In this document: positions 1 to 7,560 of the stretch, piece after piece | How the letters are laid out: the number at the start of each line of letters is the position of its first letter | How positions within the stretch are numbered: the first letter of the stretch is position 1 | Origin: a bacterium | Lineage (GTDB): Bacteria; CG2-30-53-67; CG2-30-70-394 | Assembly (NCBI GenBank): GCA_024278555.1 | Contig: JAJRSX010000204.1 | Span: forward strand, 1 to 21,643 | Length of the DNA stretch: 21,643 bases | Reading direction: 5' to 3' | Position numbers and translations under genes: made by a program | Notes under the pieces: generated by a model | Databases searched by the model: none | Told to the model about the DNA's origin: nothing | What the model saw: the letters and a program-made list of their open reading frames with translations, nothing else

Positions 1-1
1 C

Positions 2-592
2 CTCCCCACACCGCCGGACGAGGCGATCGTGACCGCCGCCCTGCGAGAGGTCGCCGCCCGCCGCCCCGACCTGCGGGCGCTGGCCGCCGGCACAGAGGCG
101 GCCACGGCGCGCGAGCGGGCCGCTGTGCTCAGCCGCTTTCCCGCCGTCACCATCGAGCTGCGCGCCGGCCGCGAGACCGACGCCACCGAGTCGCTCGGCG
201 GCGGCATCACCCTCCGCCTGCCCCTCCTCGACCGCCGCCGCGGCACCATCGCCGAGGCACGGGCGGAGCGGGAGCGGCTCGCCGCCGAGGTCACCGCGCG
301 GATCGCCGCCACCCACCACGACGTGGCTCGCCTGGTGCGCCGGGCAGTCCTGATCGACGCCGAGCGCACCCGCCTGCGCCGCCGCGAGACCGAGGCGACG
401 AAGCTCGCCAGGCGGGCACGGGCCGCCTTCGCCCGCCACCGCCTGGAGGCGCGCGCCTACCTGGCGGCGGAGCGCGCCCTCCTCGACCTCCACCTGCGCC
501 AGGTCCGCCTCGCCGGCGACCGCGCCCAGACCGCCATCGCCCTCGACACCCTCCTCGCGCGGCCGGTCGCGGCGGGCGTGGAGCCACGGTGA
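2..592 (+). CDS. TolC-family outer-membrane efflux protein, C-terminal part (5' truncated by window edge)
   Basis: The frame is open from base 2 and ends at TGA 590-592, so only the C-terminal ~196 residues are present. They read like the second half of an outer membrane efflux protein (TolC/OEP family): a segment 'ALREVAARRPDLRAL' of the kind that opens each OEP repeat, then alanine/arginine-rich heptads typical of the periplasmic helical barrel. A short stretch 'GGGITLRLPLLDR' matches the strand-turn-helix region 'LPLFDGGRR' of that family. Such proteins trimerise in the outer membrane and act as exit ducts for RND or ABC exporters. The gene overlaps recX by one base (TGATG), which suggests cotranscription. 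There are no identifying motifs for a particular substrate. The family call is fairly safe; the partner pump lies outside the window. Confidence 0.75.
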   Translation, partial: LPTPPDEAIVTAALREVAARRPDLRALAAGTEAATARERAAVLSRFPAVTIELRAGRETDATESLGGGITLRLPLLDRRRGTIAEARAERERLAAEVTARIAATHHDVARLVRRAVLIDAERTRLRRRETEATKLARRARAAFARHRLEARAYLAAERALLDLHLRQVRLAGDRAQTAIALDTLLARPVAAGVEPR

Positions 593-1086
593 TGGCGGAG
601 GCGGAGGAGAGAGAGGGGAAGGAGCTCGGCCGCGCCCGCGCCAAGGCGGTGCGGCTCCTTGGCCCGGCGCCCCTCACCGCGGCTCAGCTCACCGACCGGC
701 TGCGCCGCTGCGGCTTCGCGGCGGCGGTGGCGGCACAGGTGGTGGCCGAGTGCGTCGGCAACGGCTGGGTCGACGACGCCGACTACGCCCGCCGCTGGAT
801 CGAGCGCCGGCGCCGGCAGGGGTACGGCATGGCTCGGATCCGAGCCGAGCTGAAACAGCGCGGCATCGACGAGCAGGTCGCCGCCGCCGCCCTCGCCGAC
901 GAGGACGAGGGGGAGGAGCTTAGGGCCGCCCGCCGGGCCGGGGCGCGCAAGCTCAAGAGCCTCGGGACGATCCGCGACGACCGCGACCGCGCCAAGCTCG
1001 CCCGCTTCCTCGCCGCCCGCGGCTTTGCCGGCCCCACCGCGCGACGGATCGTCGAGGAGGTGGAAGAGGGAGCCGAACCGGAATAG
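592..1086 (+). CDS. recX: Regulatory protein RecX
   Basis: A 164-residue protein, the usual RecX length. It shows the three-helix RecX repeats: 'GPAPLTAAQLTDRLRRCGF' near residue 25, 'VDDADYARRWIERRRRQGYGMARIRAELKQRGI' in the middle (the D-x-x-Y-A-x-x-x-I/W-x-x-R and G-x-x-R-I-x-x-E-L-x-x-R-G-I signatures), and a third repeat 'RDRAKLARFLAARGF' near the C-terminus. RecX binds RecA filaments and blocks recombination and SOS co-protease activity. I chose ATG 592, which overlaps the upstream stop as TGATG; the GTG at 589 immediately before it is also possible. recX directly ahead of alaS is a common bacterial order (recA-recX-alaS). Here a transposase element separates recX from alaS, and recA is not in view. 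Confidence 0.9.
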   Translation: MAEAEEREGKELGRARAKAVRLLGPAPLTAAQLTDRLRRCGFAAAVAAQVVAECVGNGWVDDADYARRWIERRRRQGYGMARIRAELKQRGIDEQVAAAALADEDEGEELRAARRAGARKLKSLGTIRDDRDRAKLARFLAARGFAGPTARRIVEEVEEGAEPE

Positions 1087-1110
1087 CGGCCGACCCCGAT
1101 CGGTTGAGCA

Positions 1111-1130
1111 CCTCGCGCAGAGACGCAGAG
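1111..1130 (+). repeat. Dispersed 'cgcagagacgcagag' intergenic repeat, copy 1
   Basis: CCTCGCGCAGAGACGCAGAG lies between recX and the transposase element. The same word opens the alaS-phasin gap (4943-4970) and appears inverted at 9427-9460. It belongs to the 'CGCAGAGGCGCAGAG' family of short dispersed intergenic words found in many unrelated bacterial genomes. Confidence 0.7.
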
Positions 1131-1137
1131 CCGCCGC

Positions 1138-1192
1138 ACATTGGGGTCACACATTGGGGTCAGGTCTTCACACATTGGGGTCAGGTCTTTAC
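1138..1192 (+). repeat. Left end of RAYT element: three direct 'ACATTGGGGTCA' repeats
   Basis: Copies start at 1138, 1151 and 1172, spaced 13 and 21 nt apart. Copies two and three carry the extension GGTCTTC or GGTCTTTAC. The third pairs with the right end of the element at 2157-2176 in inverted orientation. Confidence 0.85.
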
Positions 1193-1221
1193 CTTATAGT
1201 CCAACACAGCTACCGTGCGTC

Positions 1222-2160
1222 ATGGCACGGCCGTTGCGCGTCGAATTCCCGGGAGCGCTGTATCACCTGACGGCGCGGGGAAATGCGCGGCAAGTGATCT
1301 TTGAGGACGATGCGGACCGACGGCGGTTCCTGCGTCTGTTGGGCCGGGAGGTGGAGCAGCAGGGGTGGCGCTGCTACGCCTATTGCCTGATGGACAACCA
1401 TTACCACCTGGTGATCGAGACGCCCGAGGCCAACCTGGTGGCCGGGATGCGGCGGCTGAACGGGGCGTACACCCAGGGGTTTAACCGCCGCCACCGACGG
1501 GTTGGGCACCTCTTTCAGGGGCGGTACAAGTCCATCGTGGTGGAGCGGGATGCCTACCTAAAGGAGCTGTGCCGTTACGTCGTGCTCAACCCGGTGCGCG
1601 CCGGCCTGGTGGAGGCAGTGCATCAGTGGCGCTGGAGCAGCTACACCGAGACCGCACGAGCGATCCACCGGCCAGCGTGGCTCCATGTCGAGGAGGTATG
1701 GAGCCTCTTCGGCGGCGACGAGAAGCAGGCCCGGGCGACCTATCGGCGCTTTGTCCGGCAGGGAACCAAGAGCCCGTCGCCGTGGCAGGAAATCCGGGGG
1801 CAGGTGTGGCTCGGGGGGAAGGCGTTTCTTGTACGGATGGAGGAGCTGGCGAAGGGGCTCCCCATGGACGGCATTTCCCGGGCCCAGCGCCGTCCAACAC
1901 GCCCTACGCCGGAAGAAGTGCTCGACACAGTGGCCAAGAGCTATGGCCTGGCTCCGAGTGCCGTCCTGGATCGATCACACCAGCCCGCCTTTCGGGCGGC
2001 GGTCTACCTCCTGCGACGGGTGTGCAATCTCCCCCTGAAGGGGGTGGCCACCCGCGCCGGTGTCTCTACCCCGCGGATCTCGCAAATTCAACGTCAGGTG
2101 GAGCAGCAACCCCCGGATCGTGTGCTTGGGATCCTGTTGCGGAAGTACGCTATAAAGTAA
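1222..2160 (+). CDS. REP-associated tyrosine transposase (Y1_Tnp domain plus DnaA-like C-terminal HTH)
   Basis: A 312-residue protein from ATG 1222; the frame is open further upstream, but that part runs through the end repeats. The N-terminus 'MARPLRVEFPGALYHLTARGN' is the classic opening of the Y1 transposase domain. The metal-binding HUH motif is H60-Y61-H62 in 'MDNHYHLVIE', followed by 'VGHLFQGRYKS' (95-104). The likely nucleophilic tyrosine is Y119 in 'CRYVVLNPVRAGLV'. Residues 230-295 look like a DnaA domain IV-type helix-turn-helix, a common tail in this transposase subfamily. These enzymes cut and rejoin single-stranded DNA at REP hairpins. Catalytic residues appear intact and there is no frameshift, so the gene may still be active. 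Confidence 0.92.
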   Translation: MARPLRVEFPGALYHLTARGNARQVIFEDDADRRRFLRLLGREVEQQGWRCYAYCLMDNHYHLVIETPEANLVAGMRRLNGAYTQGFNRRHRRVGHLFQGRYKSIVVERDAYLKELCRYVVLNPVRAGLVEAVHQWRWSSYTETARAIHRPAWLHVEEVWSLFGGDEKQARATYRRFVRQGTKSPSPWQEIRGQVWLGGKAFLVRMEELAKGLPMDGISRAQRRPTRPTPEEVLDTVAKSYGLAPSAVLDRSHQPAFRAAVYLLRRVCNLPLKGVATRAGVSTPRISQIQRQVEQQPPDRVLGILLRKYAIK

Positions 2161-2176
2161 AGAACTGACCCCATGT
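2157..2176 (-). repeat. Right end of RAYT element
   Basis: GTAAAGAACTGACCCCATGT is the inverse complement of the third upstream repeat (1172-1192), with one base missing and one mismatch. It overlaps the transposase stop codon. A 12-nt piece of it (AGTAAAGAACTG) recurs at 9356-9367. Confidence 0.8.
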
Positions 2177-2189
2177 CCCGGGGCTCTCC

Positions 2190-2210
2190 CCCTTCGTGGT
2201 CTTCGTGACC
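2190..2210 (+). repeat. Dispersed 'CCCTTCGTGGTCTTCGTG' word, copy 1
   Basis: CCCCTTCGTGGTCTTCGTG occurs here, just upstream of alaS, and again at 5321-5341 upstream of the phasin-like gene. It is one of the short, widely distributed intergenic words of the 'TTCGTGGTCTTCGTG' type. Confidence 0.6.
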
Positions 2211-2302
2211 GCGCGGCCTTCCCCCCGCCCCTTTTCCCAACCTGCTGTTGCCGCCACACTACCCCCTTCTCCGGCCCGCCGGCCGAAGATGGGGGTATCC
2301 CG

Positions 2303-4939
2303 ATGCTGTCCAGCTCCGAAATCCGCCGCCGCTTCCTCGATTTCTTCGCCGAGAACGGCCACACGGTGGTCGCGTCGTCGTCCCTGGTGCCGGGAGACGA
2401 CCCGACCCTGCTGTTTACCAACGCCGGGATGGTCCAGTTCAAGTCGGTCTTTCTCGGTGAGGAGCAACGCGACTACCACCGCGCCTGCTCGTCACAGAAG
2501 TGCGTGCGCGCCGGCGGCAAGCACAACGATCTGGAGAACGTCGGGGTGACCGCGCGCCACCACACCTTCTTCGAGATGCTCGGCAACTTCTCCTTCGGCG
2601 ACTACTTCAAGCACGAGGCGATCGCCTACGCCTGGGAACTCCTCACCGACCCCGCGACCGGCTTCGGCCTCGACCCGGCACGCCTCTGGGTGACGGTCTT
2701 CGAGGAGGACGACGAGGCGGCACGGATCTGGCTCGACGAGGTGGGGGTGGACCCGGCGCGCTTCTCGCGCATCGGCGCCAAGGACAATTTCTGGTCGATG
2801 GGGGAGCTCGGCCCGTGCGGCCCGTGCTCGGAGATCTTCTTCGACCACGGCCCCGAGGTGGCGGGCGGCCCGCCGGGGAGCCCGGAGGCGGAGGGCGACC
2901 GGTTCACGGAGATCTGGAACCTGGTCTTCATGCAGTACAACCGGGAGACGGACGGCTCGCTCACCCCTCTGCCGCGCCCCTCGGTGGACACGGGGATGGG
3001 GCTGGAGCGGATGGCGGCGGTCCTCCAGGGGGTCCACGACAACTACGACACCGACTGCTTCACCCCCCTGATCGCGGCGGTGCGGGCGCTCGCCCCTACC
3101 CCGGAGGCGGAGGGTGCCCGGGTGAGCGAGCGGGTGGTGGCCGACCACCTGCGCTCGGTCGCCTTCCTCCTCGCCGACGGGGTGGTGCCGACGAACGACG
3201 GCCGCGGCTATGTCCTGCGCCGGATCCTCCGGCGTGCCGCGCGTCACGGGCGGCTCCTCGGCTTTACCCGCCCCTTCCTCGCCGAGCTGCTGCCCGCCCT
3301 GATCGGGCAGATGGGCGACGCCTACCCGGAGCTCGCCGCCCGCCGCGGGCAGATCGTCCGGACGATGGAGCGTGAGGAGTCGCGCTTCCTCGCCACCCTC
3401 GACCACGGCCTGGCGCTCCTCTCCGGCGCCCTCGCCGACCTCCCCGCCGGGGAGCCGCTCCCCGGCGAGGTCGCCTTCCGCCTCTACGACACCTACGGCT
3501 TCCCCCTCGACCTGACCCGCGACGTCTGTGCCGAGCAGGCGCGAGCGGTGGACGAGGCGGGCTTCGCGCAGGCGATGGAGGCGCAGCGCATCCGCGCCCG
3601 CGCCTCGTGGAAGGGGGGGGCGGAGCGCGAAGCGCAGGTGGTCTACCGCAGGCTCCTCGACGAGGTGGGCGAGAGCCGCTTCACCGGCTACGTGAAGATC
3701 GACGGGGAGGGCACACTCCTCGCCCTGGTGCGCGATGGCGCCCGGGTGGAGAGGGTGAAGGCGGGCGACGAGGTGGAGCTGATCCTCGATGCCACCCCCT
3801 TCTATGCCGAGTCCGGCGGCCAGGCGGGCGACCGCGGCCGGCTGGTGGCCGACGGCGTCGAGGTCGAGGTGGCGGACACGAAGGCGCCCATCCCCGGCCT
3901 CATCTGCCACCGGGGCACGGTCCGCCGCGGCGAGCTTGCCGCCGGTGCGCGGCTCACCTGCGTTGTCGACCCCGAGGCGCGCGCCGCCACCGCCCGCAAC
4001 CACACCGGCACCCACCTGCTGCAGGCCGCCCTGCGCGAGGTCCTTGGCGACCACGTGCGCCAGGCCGGCTCCCTGGTGGCGCCGGACCGCCTGCGCTTCG
4101 ACCTGCACCACTTCGCCCCCATCGACGAGGGACAGCTCATGGAGGTGGAGCGGCGGGTGAACGAGGAGATCTGGCGCCACGAGCCGGTGATCACCCGCCA
4201 GGAGGCCCTGGAGGAGGCGGTCGCCTCCGGTGCGATGGCCCTGTTCGGCGAGCGGTACGGCGACACGGTGCGGGTGGTCTCGGTGGGCGACTTCTCCAAG
4301 GAGCTGTGCGGCGGGACCCACGTGGCCAACAGCGCCGACATCGGCCTGCTGGTGATCGAGCGCGAGGCGGGGATCGCCGCCGGGGTCCGGCGGATCGAGG
4401 CGTCCACCGGTGCAGCCGCCCTCACCTACCTGCGCCACCAGGGAGAGCGGCTGGCGCAGGCGGCAGCGGTGCTCAAGACGGACCCGGAGCTGCTCACCGA
4501 GCGGGTCAGCCGCGTGGCCGAGCGCGAACGCGAACTCACCCGCGAGGTGGAGCAGCTCAAGCGCAGGCTCGCCGAGCAGGAGGCGAGCCAGGGGGAGGTG
4601 GAGGAGGTGAACGGGGTGGCGGTGGTGGTGCGCGACCTCGGCGAGGGCGACGCCGACTCCCTGCGCCGACTCGCCGACTCCCTGCGCGCCCAGGGGAGCC
4701 CCTTCGTGGCCCTGCTGGCCGCCCGCCACAAGGGCAAGCCGCTGCTCCTGTGCGCGGTAGACCGGAGCGTCACCGACCGGATCCAGGCGGGCGACGTGGT
4801 CAAGCAGGTGGGGCGTCACATCGGCGGCGGCGGCGGTGGCCGCCCCGACCTCGCCCAGGCGGGCGGCAAGCGGGTCGAGGGAATCGCGGCGGCGCTGGAG
4901 GCGGGCATGGCGCTATTCCGGGAAAAGCTGGCGGGATAA
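2303..4939 (+). CDS. alaS: Alanine--tRNA ligase
   Basis: Full-length at 878 residues. It attaches alanine to tRNA-Ala in the cytoplasm and clears mischarged Ser/Gly-tRNA. The N-terminal class II core starts 'SSEIRRRFLDFFAENGH' and contains motif 1 'LLFTNAGMVQFK', motif 2 around 'RHHTFFEMLGNFSFGDYF' and motif 3 'VDTGMGLERMAAVLQG'. The editing domain has the zinc ligands H567-x3-H571 ('NHTGTHLL') and C669-x3-H673 ('ELCGGTHV'). A coiled-coil stretch (about 720-770) leads to the C-Ala domain with its glycine loop 'GGGGGGRPDLAQAGG' near the end. A weak purine-rich site (GGGGGT, 2291-2296) precedes the ATG. Its usual neighbour recX lies upstream, now separated by the RAYT element. Confidence 0.98.
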   Translation: MLSSSEIRRRFLDFFAENGHTVVASSSLVPGDDPTLLFTNAGMVQFKSVFLGEEQRDYHRACSSQKCVRAGGKHNDLENVGVTARHHTFFEMLGNFSFGDYFKHEAIAYAWELLTDPATGFGLDPARLWVTVFEEDDEAARIWLDEVGVDPARFSRIGAKDNFWSMGELGPCGPCSEIFFDHGPEVAGGPPGSPEAEGDRFTEIWNLVFMQYNRETDGSLTPLPRPSVDTGMGLERMAAVLQGVHDNYDTDCFTPLIAAVRALAPTPEAEGARVSERVVADHLRSVAFLLADGVVPTNDGRGYVLRRILRRAARHGRLLGFTRPFLAELLPALIGQMGDAYPELAARRGQIVRTMEREESRFLATLDHGLALLSGALADLPAGEPLPGEVAFRLYDTYGFPLDLTRDVCAEQARAVDEAGFAQAMEAQRIRARASWKGGAEREAQVVYRRLLDEVGESRFTGYVKIDGEGTLLALVRDGARVERVKAGDEVELILDATPFYAESGGQAGDRGRLVADGVEVEVADTKAPIPGLICHRGTVRRGELAAGARLTCVVDPEARAATARNHTGTHLLQAALREVLGDHVRQAGSLVAPDRLRFDLHHFAPIDEGQLMEVERRVNEEIWRHEPVITRQEALEEAVASGAMALFGERYGDTVRVVSVGDFSKELCGGTHVANSADIGLLVIEREAGIAAGVRRIEASTGAAALTYLRHQGERLAQAAAVLKTDPELLTERVSRVAERERELTREVEQLKRRLAEQEASQGEVEEVNGVAVVVRDLGEGDADSLRRLADSLRAQGSPFVALLAARHKGKPLLLCAVDRSVTDRIQAGDVVKQVGRHIGGGGGGRPDLAQAGGKRVEGIAAALEAGMALFREKLAG

Positions 4940-4942
4940 ATA

Positions 4943-4970
4943 CCTCGCGCAGAGACGCGGAGGCGCAGAG
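4943..4970 (+). repeat. Dispersed 'cgcagagacgcggaggcgcagag' repeat, copy 2
   Basis: Begins three bases after the alaS stop codon. It shares the first 17 bases with the copy at 1111 (CCTCGCGCAGAGACGC) and then continues with a second GCGCAGAG word. Confidence 0.7.
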
Positions 4971-5200
4971 GGGGAGCGGGTCGGAGAGGATGGCGTCGCC
5001 CGCGTGGAAACCTAGGCGCGGTCTGGCCCGGAAGGCAGGGACAATACCAACACCGACGTCCGTGTTCTCCCGCGGAGTGCGCCCTCCTCCTGCCAGGTGG
5101 CGGCGTAGTTCGTGAGCAACCCTCGCCACCCGGCTTCCAGGGCGGATCCCCTTTGCGTCTCTGAAGATCAGCGGAAACAAGAGGGGTTACCAGACCGTAG

Positions 5201-5218
5201 GGTCGGCTTCAGCCGACC
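5201..5218. repeat. REP-like perfect palindrome
   Basis: GGTCGGCTTCAGCCGACC forms an 8-bp perfect stem around TC (in practice about 7 bp with a 4-nt loop), preceded by GTAG. This 'GTAGGGTCGGCTTCAGCCGAC' style of element resembles short intergenic REP hairpins of other genomes. There is no T-run, so it is not an obvious intrinsic terminator. Confidence 0.65.
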
Positions 5219-5244
5219 GACGCCGTACCTGAAGACGCCTCCCC

Positions 5245-5270
5245 CTTGCGCCTTTGCACCTTTGCGTTGA
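5245..5270 (+). repeat. Dispersed 'tttgcgcctttgcacctttgcg' word
   Basis: Tandem variants of (C)TTTGCGCC/CTTTGCACC/TTTGCG, related in inverse orientation to the 'GCGCAAAGGCGCAAAG' intergenic repeats seen in many bacteria. No coding role is visible. Confidence 0.55.
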
Positions 5271-5320
5271 AATCCCTTCCAGTCGCCATGGCCCTCCCAT
5301 GCCACGGCCGGAGACACCCG

Positions 5321-5341
5321 CCCCTTCGTGGTCTTCGTGGT
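5321..5341 (+). repeat. Dispersed 'CCCCTTCGTGGTCTTCGTG' word, copy 2
   Basis: Identical over 18-19 bases to 2190-2208. Both copies lie within about 160 nt upstream of a start codon. Confidence 0.6.
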
Positions 5342-5477
5342 TTTGTCCGGAAAACAGTATGAAACCGACGATTACGGTCCCTCCGCCCTTGCGGTCCCTA
5401 CCCCAACTGCGTGCTAATGTTGACTTTATGGCTACGCCCGAGGGGGGCGATGCTTCATTCGATAGATGGAGGCAGCG

Positions 5478-5780
5478 ATGTTCGAGACGATGCGCAAGAT
5501 GATGCTCGTGGGGCTCGGCGTGCAGGAGAAGGCGCGCGAGATGTTGGATGAGATGGTGGAGAAAGGGACGATCAGCCGCGAGGAGGGCGACACCATGCTC
5601 AACAAGCTGATGGGCCAGGCGGAGGCGAACGTGAATACGATGGAGGAGAAGATGAAGGAGATCGTCGCCTCCATCCTCTCCACCATGGACCTCCCCACCA
5701 AGGGCGACGTGGAGGAGCTGCGCGACCAGGTGGCCCTGCTGCAGAAGTCGATCGACAAGCTCCAGGGGGGCGGGAGCTGA
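5478..5780 (+). CDS. Phasin-like (polyhydroxyalkanoate granule-associated) small helical protein
   Basis: A 100-residue, almost entirely helical, charged protein. It opens 'MFETMRKMMLVGLGVQEKAREMLDEMVEKG' and ends with 'LPTKGDVEELRDQVALLQKSIDKL', a Leu heptad coiled coil. That combination (a short amphipathic N-terminus, 'x-L-P-T-K-x-x-V/E-x-L-x-x-x-V-x-x-L', a glycine-rich tail) is typical of the poly(hydroxyalkanoate) granule-associated/phasin-like family, whose members coat granules or act as small structural helpers. I chose ATG 5478 because GGAGG (5468-5472) sits five bases upstream; an in-frame ATG at 5466 would overlap that site. It precedes a UbiB-type kinase gene by 67 nt. No PHA synthase is in the window, so a granule role is inference. 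Confidence 0.7.
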   Translation: MFETMRKMMLVGLGVQEKAREMLDEMVEKGTISREEGDTMLNKLMGQAEANVNTMEEKMKEIVASILSTMDLPTKGDVEELRDQVALLQKSIDKLQGGGS

Positions 5781-5847
5781 ACCGCCACGACACCACCGGC
5801 GACGGCCGCAGGGACGGAGGGGCACGGAGGGGTGGAGGCGCGGCGAT

Positions 5848-7560
5848 ATGGTGATTCGCCTGCCCTTCAACCAGCCACGCCTCCGCCAGCTCCGGCGGCT
5901 GCGCACCATCATCGGGGTCTTCGGCAAGTACGGCTTCGGGGAGTTCATCCATAGCCTCAACCTTGAGGGGTTGACCTCCTTCGCCCGCCGGCTGCGCCAC
6001 TTCGGCCGGGTGCAGCCAAAGGGGGAGGTACGGCGGCTGAGCGGCCCCCGGCGGCTACGCCGCGCCATCGAGGAGCTCGGCCCCGCCTTCATCAAGTTCG
6101 GCCAGATCCTCTCCACCCGCCCCGACCTGGTCCCCGACGCCTACGCCCGCGAGCTCGCCCGTCTCCAGGACCGCCTGCCGCCCTTCGACAGCGCGGCGGC
6201 GCGCGAGGTGATCACCGAGGAGCTCGGCCAGCCGGTGGAGGAGCTCTTCGCCACCTTTGTCGACCCACCCCTGGCCGCCGCCTCCATCGCCCAGGTCCAC
6301 GCCGCCGAGCTCACCGACGGCACCCAGGTGGTGGTGAAGGTGCAGCGACCGGAGATCGAGTCGCTGGTGGAGACCGACGTCCACATCCTCCTGCGTCTCG
6401 CCGCCCTGGCCCAGCGCTCCATGCCCGAGGCGCGCCAGCTCGACCTGGTCGGCCTCATCCACCAGTTCGCCCGCACCATCCGCCAGGAGATGGACTTCTC
6501 CCTGGAGGCGGCGAACGCCGAGCGGATGGCGGCGAACTTCAAGGAGCAGCCGCAGGTGGTGGTGCCGAAGATCCACTGGGACTACACCAGCCGCCGGGTC
6601 CTGGTGATGGAGCGGATCTCGGGGATCCGCATCACCGACTTCGAACGGTACGACTTGGTCGGGGCAAATCGCACGCGGGTGGCGCGCACCTGCGCCGACG
6701 CCTACCTGAAGATGCTCCTCGAAGACGGCTGTTTTCACGCCGACCCCCACCCGGGGAACATCATGGTCCTGGAGGGCGACCGGGTCGCCTTCCTCGACTT
6801 CGGCCAGTGGGGCAACGTCGGCAGCGACAAGGAGGTGCAGGAGTTTTTCGACGCCTTCATCGCCTTCATCAATCGCGACTTCGACCGCCTGGTGGACTAC
6901 TTCATCCGCCGCGGCACGACCGGCGGCGAGAGTCCACCTCCCGGCTTTCGCGATCGCTTCCGCCGCGAGCTGCAGGATTTCCTGGAGCCGTACTACGGCC
7001 GCACCCTGAAACAGATCAACGCCGGCGACTACATCAACCGGGTCCTGCGCCTGGCCATGGAGCTCAACCTGCGGGTGCCGTCCGAGCTCTACCTGATCAA
7101 CAAGGTGCTGCTGAGCCTGGAGGGGCTGGTGCGCCAACTCGACCCCTCCTTCGACCTCATCGAGGTGGCCAAGCCGTACGCCATGCGCCGCCTCGCCCAC
7201 AGCCGTGGGCCTGCGGGGTGGGCGGAGGCGGCGCGCGCCTGCTCCGGCGACTACCTCGACGCCTTCCGCGACCTGCCGGTACAGGCACGGACCATCCTGC
7301 AAAAAATGGTCGACGACCAGATGCACGCCGACATCTCGATCTCCAACCTGGAGGGATTCACCCACCACCTCGACCGGGCGAGCAACCGCCTCGCCTTCGC
7401 CCTGATCACCGCCTCGGTGGTGGTCGGGTCGTCGCTCTTGGTGCGCGCGAGCACCGCCGGCGAAGGGGGCATCTCCACCTTCGGCGTGGTCGGGTTCACC
7501 CTCGCCGGTGCCTTCGGCCTCTGGCTCCTCATCTCGATCGTCAAGGGGGGCAAGCTGTGA
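5848..7560 (+). CDS. ubiB: UbiB/ABC1 (AarF) family atypical protein kinase
   Basis: A 570-residue member of the ABC1/ADCK/UbiB family. These ATPases support ubiquinone biosynthesis or related lipid handling at the membrane. Family hallmarks in order: the KxGQ segment K83-F-G-Q86 in 'FIKFGQILSTRPDLVP', the alanine-rich loop 'AAAS' (143-146) replacing the usual Gly loop, catalytic lysine K164 in 'VVVKVQRP', 'HADPHPGN' (297-304), and metal-binding 'LDFGQWG' (316-322). Two hydrophobic helices close the protein (about 525-567), as in UbiB. GGAGG (5834-5838) lies nine bases before the chosen ATG. The stop TGA overlaps the ruvX GTG by four bases, so the two are translationally coupled. Confidence 0.93.
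   Translation: MVIRLPFNQPRLRQLRRLRTIIGVFGKYGFGEFIHSLNLEGLTSFARRLRHFGRVQPKGEVRRLSGPRRLRRAIEELGPAFIKFGQILSTRPDLVPDAYARELARLQDRLPPFDSAAAREVITEELGQPVEELFATFVDPPLAAASIAQVHAAELTDGTQVVVKVQRPEIESLVETDVHILLRLAALAQRSMPEARQLDLVGLIHQFARTIRQEMDFSLEAANAERMAANFKEQPQVVVPKIHWDYTSRRVLVMERISGIRITDFERYDLVGANRTRVARTCADAYLKMLLEDGCFHADPHPGNIMVLEGDRVAFLDFGQWGNVGSDKEVQEFFDAFIAFINRDFDRLVDYFIRRGTTGGESPPPGFRDRFRRELQDFLEPYYGRTLKQINAGDYINRVLRLAMELNLRVPSELYLINKVLLSLEGLVRQLDPSFDLIEVAKPYAMRRLAHSRGPAGWAEAARACSGDYLDAFRDLPVQARTILQKMVDDQMHADISISNLEGFTHHLDRASNRLAFALITASVVVGSSLLVRASTAGEGGISTFGVVGFTLAGAFGLWLLISIVKGGKL

Larger units (their letters stand above)
1138..2176 (+). mobile_element. RAYT-type (IS200/IS605-related) transposase element with inverted end repeats
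   Basis: The transposase gene is bracketed by related ends. Upstream there are three direct copies of ACATTGGGGTCA (1138, 1151, 1172), the last two extended by GGTCTT(C/T). Downstream, GTAAAGAACTGACCCCATGT (2157-2176) is the inverse of the third upstream copy, apart from one missing T and one mismatch. The gene's own TAA stop falls inside this right repeat. A single-gene element with short subterminal palindromic ends, inserted between recX and alaS, fits a REP-associated tyrosine transposase. The exact boundaries are inferred from the repeats. Confidence 0.75.
4940..5477. other. 538-nt gene-free region rich in dispersed repeat words
   Basis: No convincing coding sequence on either strand. 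It holds a 'cgcagagacgcggaggcgcagag' copy (4943-4970), a partial inverted copy 'ctttgcgtctctg' (5151-5163), an 18-nt perfect palindrome (5201-5218), 'cttgcgcctttgcacctttgcgttga' (5245-5270) and a 'ccccttcgtggtcttcgtggt' word (5321-5341). Immediately before the phasin-like gene the sequence becomes less GC-rich (5340-5460), where its promoter would be expected, but I could not fix -35 and -10 boxes with confidence. Confidence 0.6.

Noticed and set aside
2492-4819. 775-aa open frame antisense to alaS
   Set aside because: It is antisense to a full-length, highly conserved gene. Its low-complexity His/Leu/Gly/Ala/Arg composition is the usual shadow in GC-rich DNA.
5201-5218. Rho-independent terminator of alaS
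   Set aside because: A strong palindrome, but about 260 nt past the stop and without a T-run. Better described as a REP-like element.
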